Source of the DNA: Bactrocera neohumeralis
Taxonomy: Eukaryota > Arthropoda > Insecta > Diptera > Tephritidae
DNA: 64,000 bases
NCBI RefSeq assembly: GCF_024586455.1
Contig: NC_065921.1
Span: 14,477,401-14,541,400 of the forward strand
Direction: 5' to 3'
Made by a program: the position numbers and the translations under genes. Below are positions 35,031 through 47,015 of the stretch, one piece after another; position 1 is the stretch's first letter, and every line of letters begins with the position of its first letter. A model generated the notes under the pieces. The model worked only from the letters and a program-made list of their open reading frames with translations. It was not told the DNA's origin and did no database searches.

Positions 35031-37319
35031 TTTTAATTTTTAATTTAATTTACTAATTACGCTATTAATCCTCTATTAAAACACTTTTTTATATTCAGGC
35101 AACGATCTCTGAAAATATAAAGACACTTAACGTTATGGAGTAAAAGTTTAGTTGTCAATCGACTAAGAGCTCCTTCTCCCCTGAATATGGCGTTACTAAA
35201 CTTTGTCTCACACAACGATTTCTCTAATATTTACAGCTCAATTCTGCAACCAGTGCTGCCGTCAAACCCACCATTTAATTATGGTGGAAAGGTGTGAGAA
35301 AGCTTATTAAAAGTTAGCTTGTCTTGTTGCACGTGCATGCATGTTTACTTAACTGCCACGAGCCACAAACGCTTTCCAACAAATATATGAAACTTATGGA
35401 CGTGTGTGTGCTGTGGCATGCCATTACCACCGTGTGTTGTTGTATACAAAGTTGCTTTCATATTTCAATATAATTATGACCACTGCCATAATCAAGTAAA
35501 AACATAAACTTTTATATCTTAAACGCACACGAGATTGCCACAACGCATGTACCCCTCCCAGCTGACTGACAACAAGGCTAACATGAGCATGACGTACCCA
35601 CCAACCCAACTCGGCCAACCTCACTCAACGCACACGAATTCATTAGATAAATGCGTGCAACAGCAGCAGCAGCAGCAAACGTCAGCAACATGACAGGATA
35701 CTCAATGTTGCACGTATCATCATAATTATACATACACACACACACACATACAGATGTGGTAGCCACATACTCGTATTGAAATGCGTGCTCCGCAATGCGT
35801 GCGTCAACCTTACCTGCCGGTTGCAATAACAAATTTCTAGTTAGTAAACTTATTAGCAACAACAAAGGCAACAAGCAAAGTATGCCACAGCAATATAATT
35901 GCCGCAGCCACTCCAACACACAAGCACCGCTGCATGCGGCAACATTTTGGTTTGCCCCAAATTGTGGCATACCGTGTGTGGGGTGTATGTGTGCGTGTGG
36001 CACGTCGCTAAAATCCTTCGATAATTATTTATCCGCAAAACATGCTCAAACAGTGTTGGGGCAACACGTACTCACTTGCAACAGCGGCAAATTATAGTGT
36101 GTGCCACGCCGCTGACAGACAAACGGCGACTGCAAATACGCTTATTTGTATATATTATGCATGTGTGCATATATGTATGTGTGGTGCTACACGGCTGTAG
36201 AGATCAGGTGTGCATTGAAGTCTTCAAGCTCTCGTTGCTAGCTACCACTTACGCCACATATACGTATGTATGTGTGTGTGTATTTACCAAAATTGATATT
36301 CGCGTAACTGGCACTAAAGTTATTACTGTTGTTGTTGTTGTTTTAGTCGCGTTGTTCCAGTACGTGCACGCGTATTTTTGCCTAAATGTGGCACGTACAC
36401 GCGCAGTGGCTCACGACTTACACCATTTGCGGCATGCATAAACACCGGATTGAGCTTTATCTGTTGGGCTATTTGCGAAGCGAGGGTTTCCTAACTAATC
36501 CAACACACCACGAAAAAGGTTAGTTGTTGCATAGCGAAGGTGAAAAGTTTTCAAGTATTTTTGTCCGAGCTGATGAAGTCAATACTATTACTCTCTTCCG
36601 CGAAGAAGACTGCGATTAAAAAGTCCAGAATTTTCTTTCCCAGCTCCCCAACAGAAATCTCTACGAATATTGACATCATTATGCACTATAAATTATTAAA
36701 TATGTTAGTTTTTTAGGGTTATTTTACATTGTCTATAGAGGAGTTCGACGAAAAAAATTCGGTCACATATTTTCTCCAACTCCACAGTTAAATATATTAG
36801 GTTGGAAAATATCTCCCTTCCGCCTTTTTGCCTTTTGAATTTTGCGGCTATGTATAAAGCGCTACAGGGCTAGTATCTGACAATACTATACATCCTTGAA
36901 AGCTCTTGACATAACGTACAAAACGACGCTATGCATGATTAGTTTGGATATTGCGTTCAACAGTTATAGACGTGCATTGTCTAAGTCACCACTATGTTTC
37001 ATGTATTTTCGTTTCCTTCTTTTGAGAAGTGACGATATCACTTCCTTACTGAATTCTCCTTCCATCCGGAGATGAGCGTAGCACCTTTTCTATCTGATCC
37101 AGAACGACCTTCCTAGATGTTTCCGTAGTCAAGCTTATGGTTCCTTCAGAGCAGTCTTTTAACATATTGTCTTGAAACCTAAAAGAAGTGACTTCAATCT
37201 TCAAACTTTGCTATAAATGAAGCTCATAAAATAAACAATAAATTCTTCATCGACCAAAAATTAATCATGAGGTCTCAAACTCATATACAAAAATTATTAG
37301 CAATTAAATCAGTTTTCTG
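35031..37319. other. Intergenic DNA, no gene seen
   Basis: 35180-36500 is unique-looking and has (CAG)n at about 35661-35677 and (CA)n at about 35733-35748. Its open frames are low complexity. 36700-37300 holds nothing I can identify. Confidence 0.45.
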
Positions 37320-37930
37320 TTGAAGTTAGAAATTTAATGTTGTCTTTAGTGTACATAACTGTACGTTCACAGTTTGTCAAGTAGTCTCTGTCCTCACTAA
37401 AAACAGCAATTTGATTATCAGACTCATAAGTGTACCTGATCTGAACGGAATCGCTAGAAACTGCAAAGCTGATGAGATAGTAAAAGGGGCACCCTTGCCC
37501 TGCTCTTATTGGCTTGGGATTGCCTTGGAACTCCGCTGTTATCTTTCGTTCAAGCACTGGACCAATGAAACTCGCATGCCTTCATTTTGCAAAAGTGTAG
37601 GAGTTCTTACTGGGTATTGCGATAAGGCTAAAAATCTTATCAGACGCAAGTTATGAAAGTTATATGAAACAAGGGAAGGTAGAAACATTCAAACCCTTTT
37701 GCTTCATTGTCCAGATGTTACAAAACTGAGGTTGAAACATCTAGGCAGTCATATGTTCGGCGAACCAGGAGACAAAGCTGTAACTGACATTACTAATGTG
37801 CTTTGCCAAATTATGAAGCTCTTTATCATCAATATATAGGAGTTTTATGGAATATAACGGGATGTCATTTTAAGCTATCCAAGTGAGATCTCATGTAAGG
37901 GTCGATCTCTCTGCCTAACCTAACCTAACT
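37320..37930 (+). mobile_element. RNase H-bearing non-LTR retrotransposon, 3' part with CCTAA tail
   Basis: From about 37390: LIIRLISVPDLNGIARNCKA followed by DEIVKGAPLP (RNase H 'WVPGH.GI.GN.KADE' segment, decayed), YWLGIALEL, FCKSVGVLTGYCDKAKNLIR (37580-37650) and LLLHCPDVTKLRLKHLGSHM followed by FGEPGDKAVTDI (37698-37795). It ends with CCTAACCTAACCTAAC at 37914-37929. Same family as 7660 and 44780. Confidence 0.78.
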
Positions 37931-37964
37931 TACTACATATACATCGCATGATAATGAAGTGGGA

Positions 37965-39055
37965 ATATCCTATTATTGGTAAATGAACAACTGACCAGAT
38001 ATTCACCACCCGCCAAATCTTGGAAAAGACCACCCACCACCTTCGTCGATTTCAAAGCTGCTTTTGACAGCACGAAAAGGAGCTGCCTATATGAAGCTAT
38101 GTCTGAATTTGGTATTCTCGCAAAACTAATATGGCTGTGTAAACTGACGTTGAGCAATACTAAAAGCTTTGTCAGGATCGGGAAGAACCTCTTCAAGCCG
38201 TTCGATACCAAACCAGGTTACAGACAAGTCGGCTTCCAAATTGCGGCTTCTTCAATCTACTCATGGAGAAAATAGTTCGAGCTGCAGTGCTAAATAGAGA
38301 AGAGTGTATGGCTGCTAGCGTATCCCGAAGACATCGATGTCATTGGCCTCAACAACCGCGCCGTTAATTCTGCTTTCTCCAGAATGAATAATGAATCCAA
38401 CCTTATGGGTCTGGTATTGAACTCGCGACTTGTCTCCCATGTCACTGTAGACAGTCATAAATTCGAAGTCGTAAATAATTTCGTCCTTCTTGGAACCAGC
38501 ATTAACACCAACAACAACGTCAGCCTCGAAATCCAACGCGGAATAACTGTTGCCAACAAGTGCTACTTCGGACTGAGTAGGCAATTGAGAAGTAAAAGTC
38601 CGCTCTCGACGAACAAAAGTCAAACTCTATAAATCGCTCATAATTCCCGTCCTGCTATATGGTGCAGAGGCATGGATGATGATAGCGTCTGAAGAGTTGA
38701 CGTTACGAGTTTTCGAGAGAAAGGTTCTGCTGAAGATTTATGGTCCATTCCGCGTTGGCCACGGCGAATATCGCATTCGATGGAACGATGAGCTGCATGA
38801 GATATGCGACGACATTGACTTAATTCACGAAATTATGAAACAACGGCTACGCGAGTTAGGTCATGTCGTCCAAATGGATGAAAACGCTACAGCTCTGAAA
38901 GTATTCAACGCAGTACCCGCCGGGGAAGCAGAAAAGGCGGAAGACCTCCACTCCGATGGAAAGACCAGATGGAGTAGGAGCTGGCTACACTTGGTATTTC
39001 CAATTTGGCGCCAATTTACGGTTATAACCGCGTAAGCGGTGTCCACGCCAATACA
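37965..39055 (+). mobile_element. RTE-like non-LTR retrotransposon relic (RT to 3' end)
   Basis: Reads TTFVDFKAAFDSTKRSCLYE, FGILAKLIWLCKLTLSNTKS, IGKNLFKPFDTKPGYRQ, then SVWLLAYPEDIDVIGLNNRA (the YADD box is YPED), VSHVTVDSHKFEVVNNF, LGTSINTNNNVSLEIQRGIT, LTLRVFERKVLLKIYGPFRV and GHGEYRIRWNDELHEI. Last come VVQMDENATALKVFNAVPAG and a frameshifted basic motif. The 3' end GCGTAAGCGGTGTCCACGCC plus AATACAGAAGAA (39028-39060) is the family terminus. The alanine-aspartate to proline-glutamate change in the active site would kill polymerase activity even without the frameshifts. Confidence 0.87.
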
Positions 39056-40639
39056 GAAGAAAAAATGGTTATTTGAGGATTTGATATGCACTCAACTGTA
39101 AATTATGGCTGTTTTAAGAGTATCGGGATTTAGGTCATTTTATTGTAAAGATTTCTGAATAAATGTTTAGAGATTTGGCTTTTCATGACATTATTTAAAA
39201 TTACCAAAAGTTACTTGGTCCAACAATTGGGTTAGTATTTAGGTACTTAGATTTCACTTAATACTTCGTTAACACTAATTTTGACAACTTTCTTAGATTT
39301 TCTAATTTTTTAATAAAAAATAATTCTCAGGAAAAATGTTCACCTTTTCTCTCTCTCACTATTGTTTATATTCCTTCACAGCGCCATACATTTATTTGGT
39401 TCTTACTTTTATTTTTTTTTACTTATCAACCGAAACTCAATAACTGTAAAAGGCTTATCGCAAACGAATTTCAACTGGGGTAGCAACCATTTGCCTTACC
39501 TTGTAATTGCAAATTGGAAAACTTCATTTCATTTGCGGCATATTCATAACTGCATTCATTTGTGGCATGTGCCTCTACGCCCGCAAAAGGCGACCAACTT
39601 GTATTAGAAGCAAACGCACACATTCACACATATATACATACATATTTGTTAATACTTACACACACACACACAAGGAAGTGCTTCCCTTACAAACTCATAT
39701 TTCCAGCGAAAAGGCAAGCAAACTGACGCGTTGCAATATTTGTGTGCACATAACCGTAAATAAGTGTTTACAACATGCATTGCTTATGTATGTGTGCCCC
39801 CAGTGTTTGTGCGGGTTTGTACTTTGCATATGTTGTTGTTTTGCTTGTTTTCAATTTCCGTTTCAAAACAATTTTGTGATCTGCGTAAAAGTTTTCATCA
39901 AGATTGCAACATGTTGCACTCAAATTGCAGTCACAGCATACGCCACACAGACGCACACACACGCATGCCTATATGGCAATTGATATCAATGTGTCGCAGG
40001 CATATCAATGGCTCAATGGAGAGCATAACATTGTGAATGAATGAATTTATAAATGAATATCGACTTATGCACTTTTGTGCTCTCTCACACATACACGCAT
40101 ACACATGCACATGCTTTATGCATGACAAAATACACGGTTGCTTTTGTGATTCCATGTTTGTATGTCAGTTTAAGTAATTCTGTTGCTGCTGCAAGCGTTG
40201 CTATTGAATATTGCCTTTCGAAACTTTGACATAAATTCAGTAAAAATAACAGTAAAATATCTGTCCGTTGCATTTAGAAAATAATAAAAATGAAAAATTG
40301 TACAAAGCTTCGTCATTTCACCGGCATGCAAGGATTGTATGGGGTCAATTTAATCGAAGCATGTTCAAGGCAACTCAGAAGTGTTCTACTTTCAATTTTG
40401 TTCAATTTCATTTTAGTTTCATTTCATGTCATATTCGGAAGCGTAGCGTATGACAAATAAAATTTGAACATATTACTGCTACAGGTAATAGCACTTTGTT
40501 TTGAAAATATGTTTTAGAATAAGCATACATTTTTGAGCACAAAATGTGCAAAATAATGGCACCAAAAGAATTGACGAAAAAATTTCTACATTTGGATGCT
40601 AAAACTCTTAATGAGTCCCACCATAGGCTTAGACTAGCA
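39056..40639. other. Intergenic DNA, no gene seen
   Basis: Contains (CA)n near 39658-39672 and a unique-looking block at 39300-40450. Long open frames at 39507-39983 and 39764-40036 overlap each other and are cysteine/histidine-rich by simple-sequence composition only. Confidence 0.45.
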
Positions 40640-41320
40640 CCAACTAATATCTGAGCACGAAATATGTACGGAAAAGCTCATTCCATAGTGATCCAGACCA
40701 TACCCTAAGACTCCCGCAAATATCCTAAACGAGCTGCAACTACCTGACAAGCTCAGGACCAACAAATAACCCGGGCCGGATGGGATCCTAGAAGAAATTC
40801 TGAATATTCTGAATCGCTGCAAAGCGACCTGATCCTGAACCCTGCAAAAACCAACGGCTAGTATTAATCAATAAAGGAAAAGCAGATCCCAACTTGCCAT
40901 CAGCATACCTTCCACTAGCCATGCTGGACACAGCGGGAAAGCTCTATGAAAGGCTACTTAAGCCCAGACTCGAAGCGGCTATCAACGAAGCTGGAGTACT
41001 CTCCCCCAGACAACACGGCTTTAGACCCGGCAGATCAACTCTATGAGCTATAAAATCCCTCATTGAAAGGGTAGAAACCGCACAGCGTAGATGGCATAAT
41101 GAAAAGTGTCCGAAATACCTTCAACAGCGCTAGATGAGTGGATATGATCGACGCGGTCGAAAAAAGCTTGAACAACTGCTGCACCAAACTAAGAAGGGAT
41201 CACGACAGATAGCGGTCACGTCAGGAGCAGCAGAAGGATGCATTCTAGGTCCAGACTTGTGGAACAATCAGGATGCGGAAGACATTTTCCACCCCCACAA
41301 CAGCAAAAAATATATGAAAA
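40640..41320 (+). mobile_element. R1-like non-LTR retrotransposon relic (RT domain)
   Basis: Frames from about 40765: NNPGPDGI.EEIL, then INKGKADPNLPSAYLPLAML, DTAGKLYERLLKPRLEAAIN, EAGVLSPRQHGFRPGRSTL, stop (TGA), AIKSLIERVETAQRRWHNEK, and after breaks RQIAVTSGAAEGCILGPDLW (about 41200-41265). These are the fingers and palm of an R1-clade reverse transcriptase (the 'LPSAYRPLCMLDTAGK' and 'SPRQHGFR.GRST' motifs). It ends where the next mariner begins. YADD and later parts are absent. Confidence 0.85.
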
Positions 41321-41329
41321 TATAGCATA

Positions 41330-42163
41330 TATTGGGTAGTCGAAAAAAGCTTTTCGTATTTCTAATCAGAAACCAACTTATTTTTTTTATATTTATAACA
41401 AACTATTATGAACAAAATATATCCTTGCTTCAATACATCAAGTGTTGACAGTAAAATGTAGAATCAATCGTTCGATCAGGCCGGAGCATCTCATAGTGTA
41501 TGATTTCTTTCCAATCCTACCAAACACTCAGCATAACCTTTCGAGGCGTTAATCCTGGCTTTGCGACCATTTGTTGAGCTTCACCACGCTTGGACCATGA
41601 TATTTCGTATTTGATCCACTTTTCGTCTCCTGTTATCACTCGCTTCGGAAATGGTTCGTTCGCATTTTGTTTCAGCAAAGAATCGCAGATGTTAATTCGG
41701 TCCATTAAATTTTTCACAGGCATTTTATAAGGTACCGAAACATCGAGCTTCTTTTTGTAGACAGTCTTTTTTAAATGGTTCAAAACCATTTGATGATGAA
41801 TGTTAAGTTCCTTAGCGATGTCATGGCTGCTTATGTGACGGTCCTGGTGAATCTTTTCCATAAAATCATCGACATTTTCATGGATAGGTCGACCAGAGCG
41901 TGCTACATCTTTTACATCGAAATATCTAGAACGGAAGCGAGATAATCATTGTTGTGCTACACGAACTGATACAGCATCGTCTCCCTAAAGTTCACAAATT
42001 TCATTGGTGGCTTGCGTGGTATTTTTCCTTTTTTATACAAAAATTTCAAAATATAACGAATTTCTTCAATATTTTCACTAATTTTTGAACGCTTCAGTTG
42101 AATAGCCATTTATTTTTTTCATTCCGTCCTACATATGGAGTCACACACAAATCCGACCTAATA
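41330..42163 (-). mobile_element. Internally deleted mariner (SETMAR/cecropia-like)
   Basis: Minus strand from an ATG at 42109: MAIQLKRSKISENIEEIRY, then with a stop and frameshifts VAQQ-stop-LSRFRSRYFDVKDVARSGRP, then MEKIHQDRHISSHDIAKELN, LNHLKKTVYKKKLDVSVPYK, NLMDRINICDSLLKQN and RVITGDEKWIKYE (first Asp, 41640-41600), GLTPRKVMLSVW. After the stop at 41517 a further piece (IIHYEMLRPDRTIDSTFYCQ) shows the usual continuation. Text then jumps to the terminal region, so the second and third aspartate blocks are deleted. Candidate ends TATTGGGTAGTC (41330) and, inverted, TATTAGGTCGG (42163) agree only loosely. Confidence 0.82.
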
Positions 42164-42224
42164 CTTATATTGATTACTTTTTGAGGTACCGTTACCATTG
42201 TGTTTTACGTCATAACCAAAATAG

Positions 42225-42850
42225 CGGTAATAGAAGGAAGAAAGAGTGATAAATTTTAAGACTTTTGCCAAAAAATAAAAAAAACTGGAATGAAAGTGAC
42301 TGGGAGAAGGTCGTGAGGTCGACCGAGACCAAAATAAATCATTCGGGATCGTATGGACGCGAACGGGCCAGGAGAAGGAAAGGTGCGGAATTATAGGTAC
42401 ACCATCTTAAGCCTGCGCTGAAGCTTTTAGGCGGTTACATTATAGGTTGGGGATGCCTGACGATCAATGGTGGTTGTAGGGTGTCGAAAATCAAAGGACG
42501 AATGGCGGCAGAGTCTTACATTGAGATCCTAAATACTCATTTGTTTGGCACTGTAGGAGACTCAGCCAAAAATTGGTTGGTCTTGTCAGCAAAGGCAACT
42601 CGAAAAAGGATACATGACAATAATATTAGTACGCTAGATTAATCTCCGCAATCAGCGAATTTTAACCCCCTCGTACCCCCTCCGTACCTGCGTGGTAAAA
42701 AAATCGGTGGCGGGCTAAATGGCTTCAATGAGCGTATTATAACCTAAGGTACAGTAGGTACGGAAACATACTCAACTTTGTATTTAAGTATACCAAAAAG
42801 AATCAAAGCTTTCTATAATAATTTTTTTGACAGCGTGGCTGAATTAACTG
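42225..42850 (+). mobile_element. Tc1-like transposase relic
   Basis: Across frames: NWNESDWEKVVRSTETKINH (normally 'W..VIWSDETKI', first Asp region), GSYGRERARRRKG, LKPALKLLGGYIIGWGCLTI, then GCRVSKIKGRMAAESYIEIL, NTHLFGTVGD and, near the C-terminus, YTKKNQSF. These follow the order of Tc1 transposase ('VKHGGGSIMVWGCMT..G.G.l..I.G.M....Y..IL...l', terminal 'TKY'). The second aspartate block (QDNDPKHT) is not found. It lies directly beyond the mariner on its left, in the opposite orientation. Confidence 0.75.
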
Positions 42851-44349
42851 CATAAATCAGCGTTCTACTAATTGCCATCACACGCTTCGCGTCAACTCAT
42901 TAAAAAGAAATCGATAAACTTTTCTGCTCTGATTCCATTTGCGGTCATAATTTTGTTGGCAGAATTTCCACAAGTTGACCCAGAACACTTGTAACCCATA
43001 AACTGTAAGTGAAGCAAGCATAATAGCACAACAAAAACACATAAATTCCGCTGTCATACACATTGCCACACATGCCACATAGCGCATGCGGCATGCCTTA
43101 TGCGGCAATAAAGATCTTTATTTTTATACTTTTACAACATCATAATTTAGCGCAGCCAAATGTAATCAGCCGCTACTAATCGCTGCCGCAAACTAAAGGC
43201 AACAAATGGCAAACAACAACAAAAACAAAAATTATATAAAAATAAAACTTAAATGCAGTCGTAAAAATATTAGAGCAAAATTTGCAACGCAGCGCTATAA
43301 CACGTACTTCGGTATGCGGTTGCATGCCACACTCTTGGCTGGGTTGTAAAAGCAGTACTTGCCACCGCCGTAATAACCCATACTTATGGCAAATGCAGCT
43401 AATTAAATTTCGCTAATAGCGCTCATAAAAGCAGCAACCAACCGAAGTGGGGTGTGCCGACGCCGAACACCCCCTCCACCACCACCCCGTAGTAATCTAA
43501 CTGAATTGTTTGTTGCAAGTGTTAAATAACAGAAAAAACGCAGGGAATTTAATAACCGTGAATTATGTTGGCCAAATTACATGCAAAGACAGTCGTTTAA
43601 ATGGCGCCAATTGAGGTGAGAAACGAACGCGCATACAACAAAACACCAACAACTACAAAGTAGTTGAAAAATCGAAAAGCAACTAACTGTTGCAATGTGG
43701 CGTGGCAAATGCCGCCGCCAGCGGGTGCGCTGCGATCACAAATCACTTTTATTGCACTCGCAGCCGCGCTGTGTAAGCTCAGCTCAGCTGCCAATGCCGC
43801 GCGTAACTTGATCGCTCGCTGCGCGTCCAGCTACTGGCGGCTGCAACTTAGCGTTGTACGTGTCTAGCCATATGTTGCATGCGGCGGCGCTTAATCTTAA
43901 ATCAACGCTTAAGCGCACATAATTAGCGCACTTTGATTTGAGCGCACGACAAGTGCTGTGCGGCGTGCGCGATGGTCGGTTTTTCCTGTTCGTTGTCGGT
44001 CGGTCGGCACAGTTGAGTAGTTGGCCGATTGCTAAAGGCCAAATTGTTCTGTTGATGCCACCGATATGAGCAAAAGGTGTCGGCGAAGCGATTAATGTTA
44101 ATACATGACAAGAAAATGTTTTAGAAAATAGAATGAAAAGTATATTTATGACTAGTAATCGTACTTTTATGGATGCGAAACGTAGTGGAGGGGATGAGGG
44201 AAGCTTGATAGAATGCTAGTGTGAAATCATATTAGGTGTATAGTTTTATATGAAGAGTGTGCTTATTAAAGATCAGAGACTTCAATACTTATATTGCAGA
44301 ATAAAGTTTCAGACAAGCGAGTAATCTTTTCGTCGCTGATGAAAATATA
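42851..44349. other. Unique-looking non-coding DNA
   Basis: No transposon proteins recognised. Contains the 12-mer GTTGCATGCCAC (inverse of GTGGCATGCAAC) at 43319-43330 and a GC-richer patch at 43680-44060. Overlapping open frames have no motif. Confidence 0.45.
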
Positions 44350-44440
44350 TTTTGTCCTATCATCTGATCAAAGCTGATCCGGACTGGTGAATTTTAATCG
44401 CAGGCGCAAACCAAATCGGTAAACTTTTTTTAAGCTGAAA
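44350..44440 (+). mobile_element. Solo mariner 5' end
   Basis: TATCATCTGATCAAAGCTGA followed by TCCGGACTGGT (about 44358-44388) and the next 50 bases (...CAAACCAAATCGGTAAAC then a T-run) follow the left end of the element at 27579 (...CAACCCGAATCGATAACA then a T-run). No transposase was found downstream. Confidence 0.6.
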
Positions 44441-44779
44441 AACCTTCTTTTTGTTCGTTACCATTATATGTATTTTTGAACTATATTTCGTTCACAAAAA
44501 GGTTTTACTAACAGCTCTCGGCCTGTAAAACTGAAAAATTTTCAATCATTTACCGCATGTCAGTCTTCTGTTAAAGTCAGGTCAAGCTTCCAAGTACAAA
44601 TCCACATAACAAGTATTGCGTATAAATTTCTGGGTCGTAATTCCACACGAAATATATTATTGTCAATTTTTATGAACTTTCAAAGTGGTCTCTCATAACG
44701 TTTCCATTTATAAACGCCATATTTATTAGTGCTAATAAATGAAAGAGAATGAGAATCCAAAATTATTTGGTTTTCTGTC

Positions 44780-45401
44780 CCGAGAATACCAACGCTGAGC
44801 TCGCTAACTGTGCGTTCAAAACTAGCCAAGGAGTGTCTGTCCTCACTAAAATTAGCATCAAGCTATGTAACTGAAACGCTGGCAACTACAAAGACTATGA
44901 GCTATCCAGAGGGAGCGCCTTTGCCCCCCTCACATCAGAATCAGACCGAGATGGGTTTCCACAAGCATCTTGCGTTCAAGTGCTGAACCAATGAAAAACG
45001 CGTGCGTCGAACAACTCCATTGGGAATGCAAAATCCTTTGACTTGGTGTAGAACGCAGGAGATCTACTGACCTGCTTGCTTTTAGCAAGTTCCTCTTGCC
45101 GCAATCGTAGGGTTCTTACTGAGCCACACTGTCCAATAACAATTAATCTCGGATGCTAGTTGTCAAAGTTTTATAGAGGAGGGTGAGGTGGAAAATCTCT
45201 GCAATCTTACCTTTGGCGAACCAGAAGACATAGCCGAAACTAACATTAGGCGTCTGTACAAATTTGAGTTAGACTTAAAGCGCTTTGTCGATTTGTAAGG
45301 GTTCTGTGATTTATTTTATAGGATTGTTGGGTAACACAACGGACCAGCGTTCTAAGCTGTCCAAATGAGATCCCTGTTAGAAGCAACCACTTAACCTAAC
45401 C
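44780..45401 (+). mobile_element. RNase H-bearing non-LTR retrotransposon, 3' part with TAACC tail
   Basis: Across frames: ELANCAFKTSQGVSVLTKIS, ASSYVTETLATTKTM (decayed RNase H end), HLAFKC, VGFLLSHTVQ (the 'VGVLTGHC' block), LISDASCQSFIEEGEVENLC, LTFGEPEDIAETNIRRLYKF (45205-45265). It ends GTAACACAACGGACCAGCG..., and TAACCTAACC at 45392-45401. No intact frame. Confidence 0.75.
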
Positions 45402-46419
45402 TTATATTTATCTCGATAAAGAATATTTCCAGCGGCAAAACATTTACATCAGTATTTGCACAGGAAACTTTGTTCCAAAAAGACAAAGAGAAAATTAAAG
45501 TTTATTAGTTATAACTGTTTAATTTTTTTGGGAAATTTAAATCTTATTACGATGATAATAGCAATCGTTCAACTTTAAGATTTGTCTCACGTTCAAATTA
45601 GACCTCAGCCTCAGCGATTAACTTTTCAATGTCGCTACATTTTTGCCATTCAAAATTCTTTTTAGATGTTAAAGCCGAACAAAGGCATTGGGGGTCGCTT
45701 CGGGGGATTACGTTATACGGGGAAGTAATTTGAAAAACAATACGACCCATTTTGCAATTATTTGAATTGTTCTCACGAATTAATATTTTCTCCTTCCTCA
45801 AATTTGACCATTTTATCGCGATTTAATTCTTCAAATATTCTCATAACGTGGCTAGTTAAAAAGATAGCTTTTTTCATTCCAAAATATGTTGTTCTATGAA
45901 CATCCTAACATATAAAGCCATCATTCTAAAAACAGCCAAGTGAATGTTACGATTTCTTAGGATTTTTATCAGCGTCATCGTGTGCAATTCCCTCGGATCG
46001 CTGATTGGAATATGATGTGTAATGATAGAGCCATTTTGACAAAAATTATTGTTTATTATGATTGAAAATCTCCTGTCAGAACAATCAAGTCGTTGTTCAT
46101 TTCGGTGTTTTGTCCAAATGCCGAGCTCGGCTAACAAGCAGATAGCTGGATCATACTTAAATATTCATATCTTGTATATCCCTAATATTTTTTCATATAT
46201 TTAGTCAGTCAGTCATTTACATCAGCCTCTTTTCATCACGAAACAATTATTCTACAGCTGTGATATTTGTACCCATTGCCTTTGAAGGTTATACATAACA
46301 AACGAATATATGGATCCAATTGTGGGTATATTCTCATAGAAACGATACGTACTGCCTGGTATACATATTCTTATGTACATATTCTTACAAGAATTAGATT
46401 CCGATCGTTCAGCTTGTGT
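45402..46419. other. Intergenic DNA with two unexplained minus-strand frames
   Basis: Minus-strand frames at 46137-45874 (87 aa) and 45801-45598 (67 aa), with KAIFLTSHVMRIFEELNRDK in a third frame between them, have non-repetitive, protein-like composition. They may be parts of one broken protein. I do not recognise the family. Confidence 0.35.
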
Positions 46420-47015
46420 CGTAGCTATATTCTATTGTGCTCCGATATCAGCGGTTCCGACAAATACCTCGATAATCGAAGGAAAATGTGAAAATAACCT
46501 TGACTTTTGATCTACTTTAACGTGTTTTTTTCGGCTTCGGCTCACCTCTGCCACGATATTCGGCCGATTGATCGTCTTTTTCCGGATTTTAAGATATATA
46601 TTATAGATCCGAAACTCATCGCCAGTAATAATATGTTTTATGATACCCTGGTAGGCGAAAAATATTGTTTCACAGACATAACTCGACGCTGGTTTTCGAA
46701 AAAAATTTAGTGTTATTGGAACCAATCGCGCTTTCACTTTTCTCAGGCCCAAATGATCTTTCAAAATGGTTTTCACTGATCCTTCAGATATTCTAATAAT
46801 GCCAGTAAGATCTGTTAATGGTCATGGTCTGGACGTGGTTGGTCGTCAACGCGTTCTCGACCTTCTTTGAATAATTTGTATCAATCAAAAACACTTTCTC
46901 GTGACAAACAATTATCACCGAAGCCTTTTTCCAAGATACTGAAAGTTTCAGCGACAGAAATTTGATTCCGCACGTAAAATATAATGGAATTTCTTTATTG
47001 AATAATTGCACTCAT
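46420..47015 (-). mobile_element. Mariner transposase relic (N-terminal and central part)
   Basis: Minus strand from 47011: MQLFNKEIPLYFTCGIKFLS (start of a mariner transposase with its first helix-turn-helix, decayed), then MKTILKDHLGLRKVKARLVP (second helix-turn-helix, 46776-46717), TLNFFRKPASSYVCETIF, IIKHIITGDEFRIYNIY (first Asp) and NIVAEVSRSRKKHVKVDQKS. The text stops near 46430, before the second aspartate block. It overlaps in content with the relic at 1195-1840, which starts just before the ITGD block; both come from one family. Confidence 0.8.

Noticed and set aside
36799..36860. TATTAGGTTGG start that looks like a mariner or MITE end
   Set aside because: No matching inverted partner and no transposase text found nearby.
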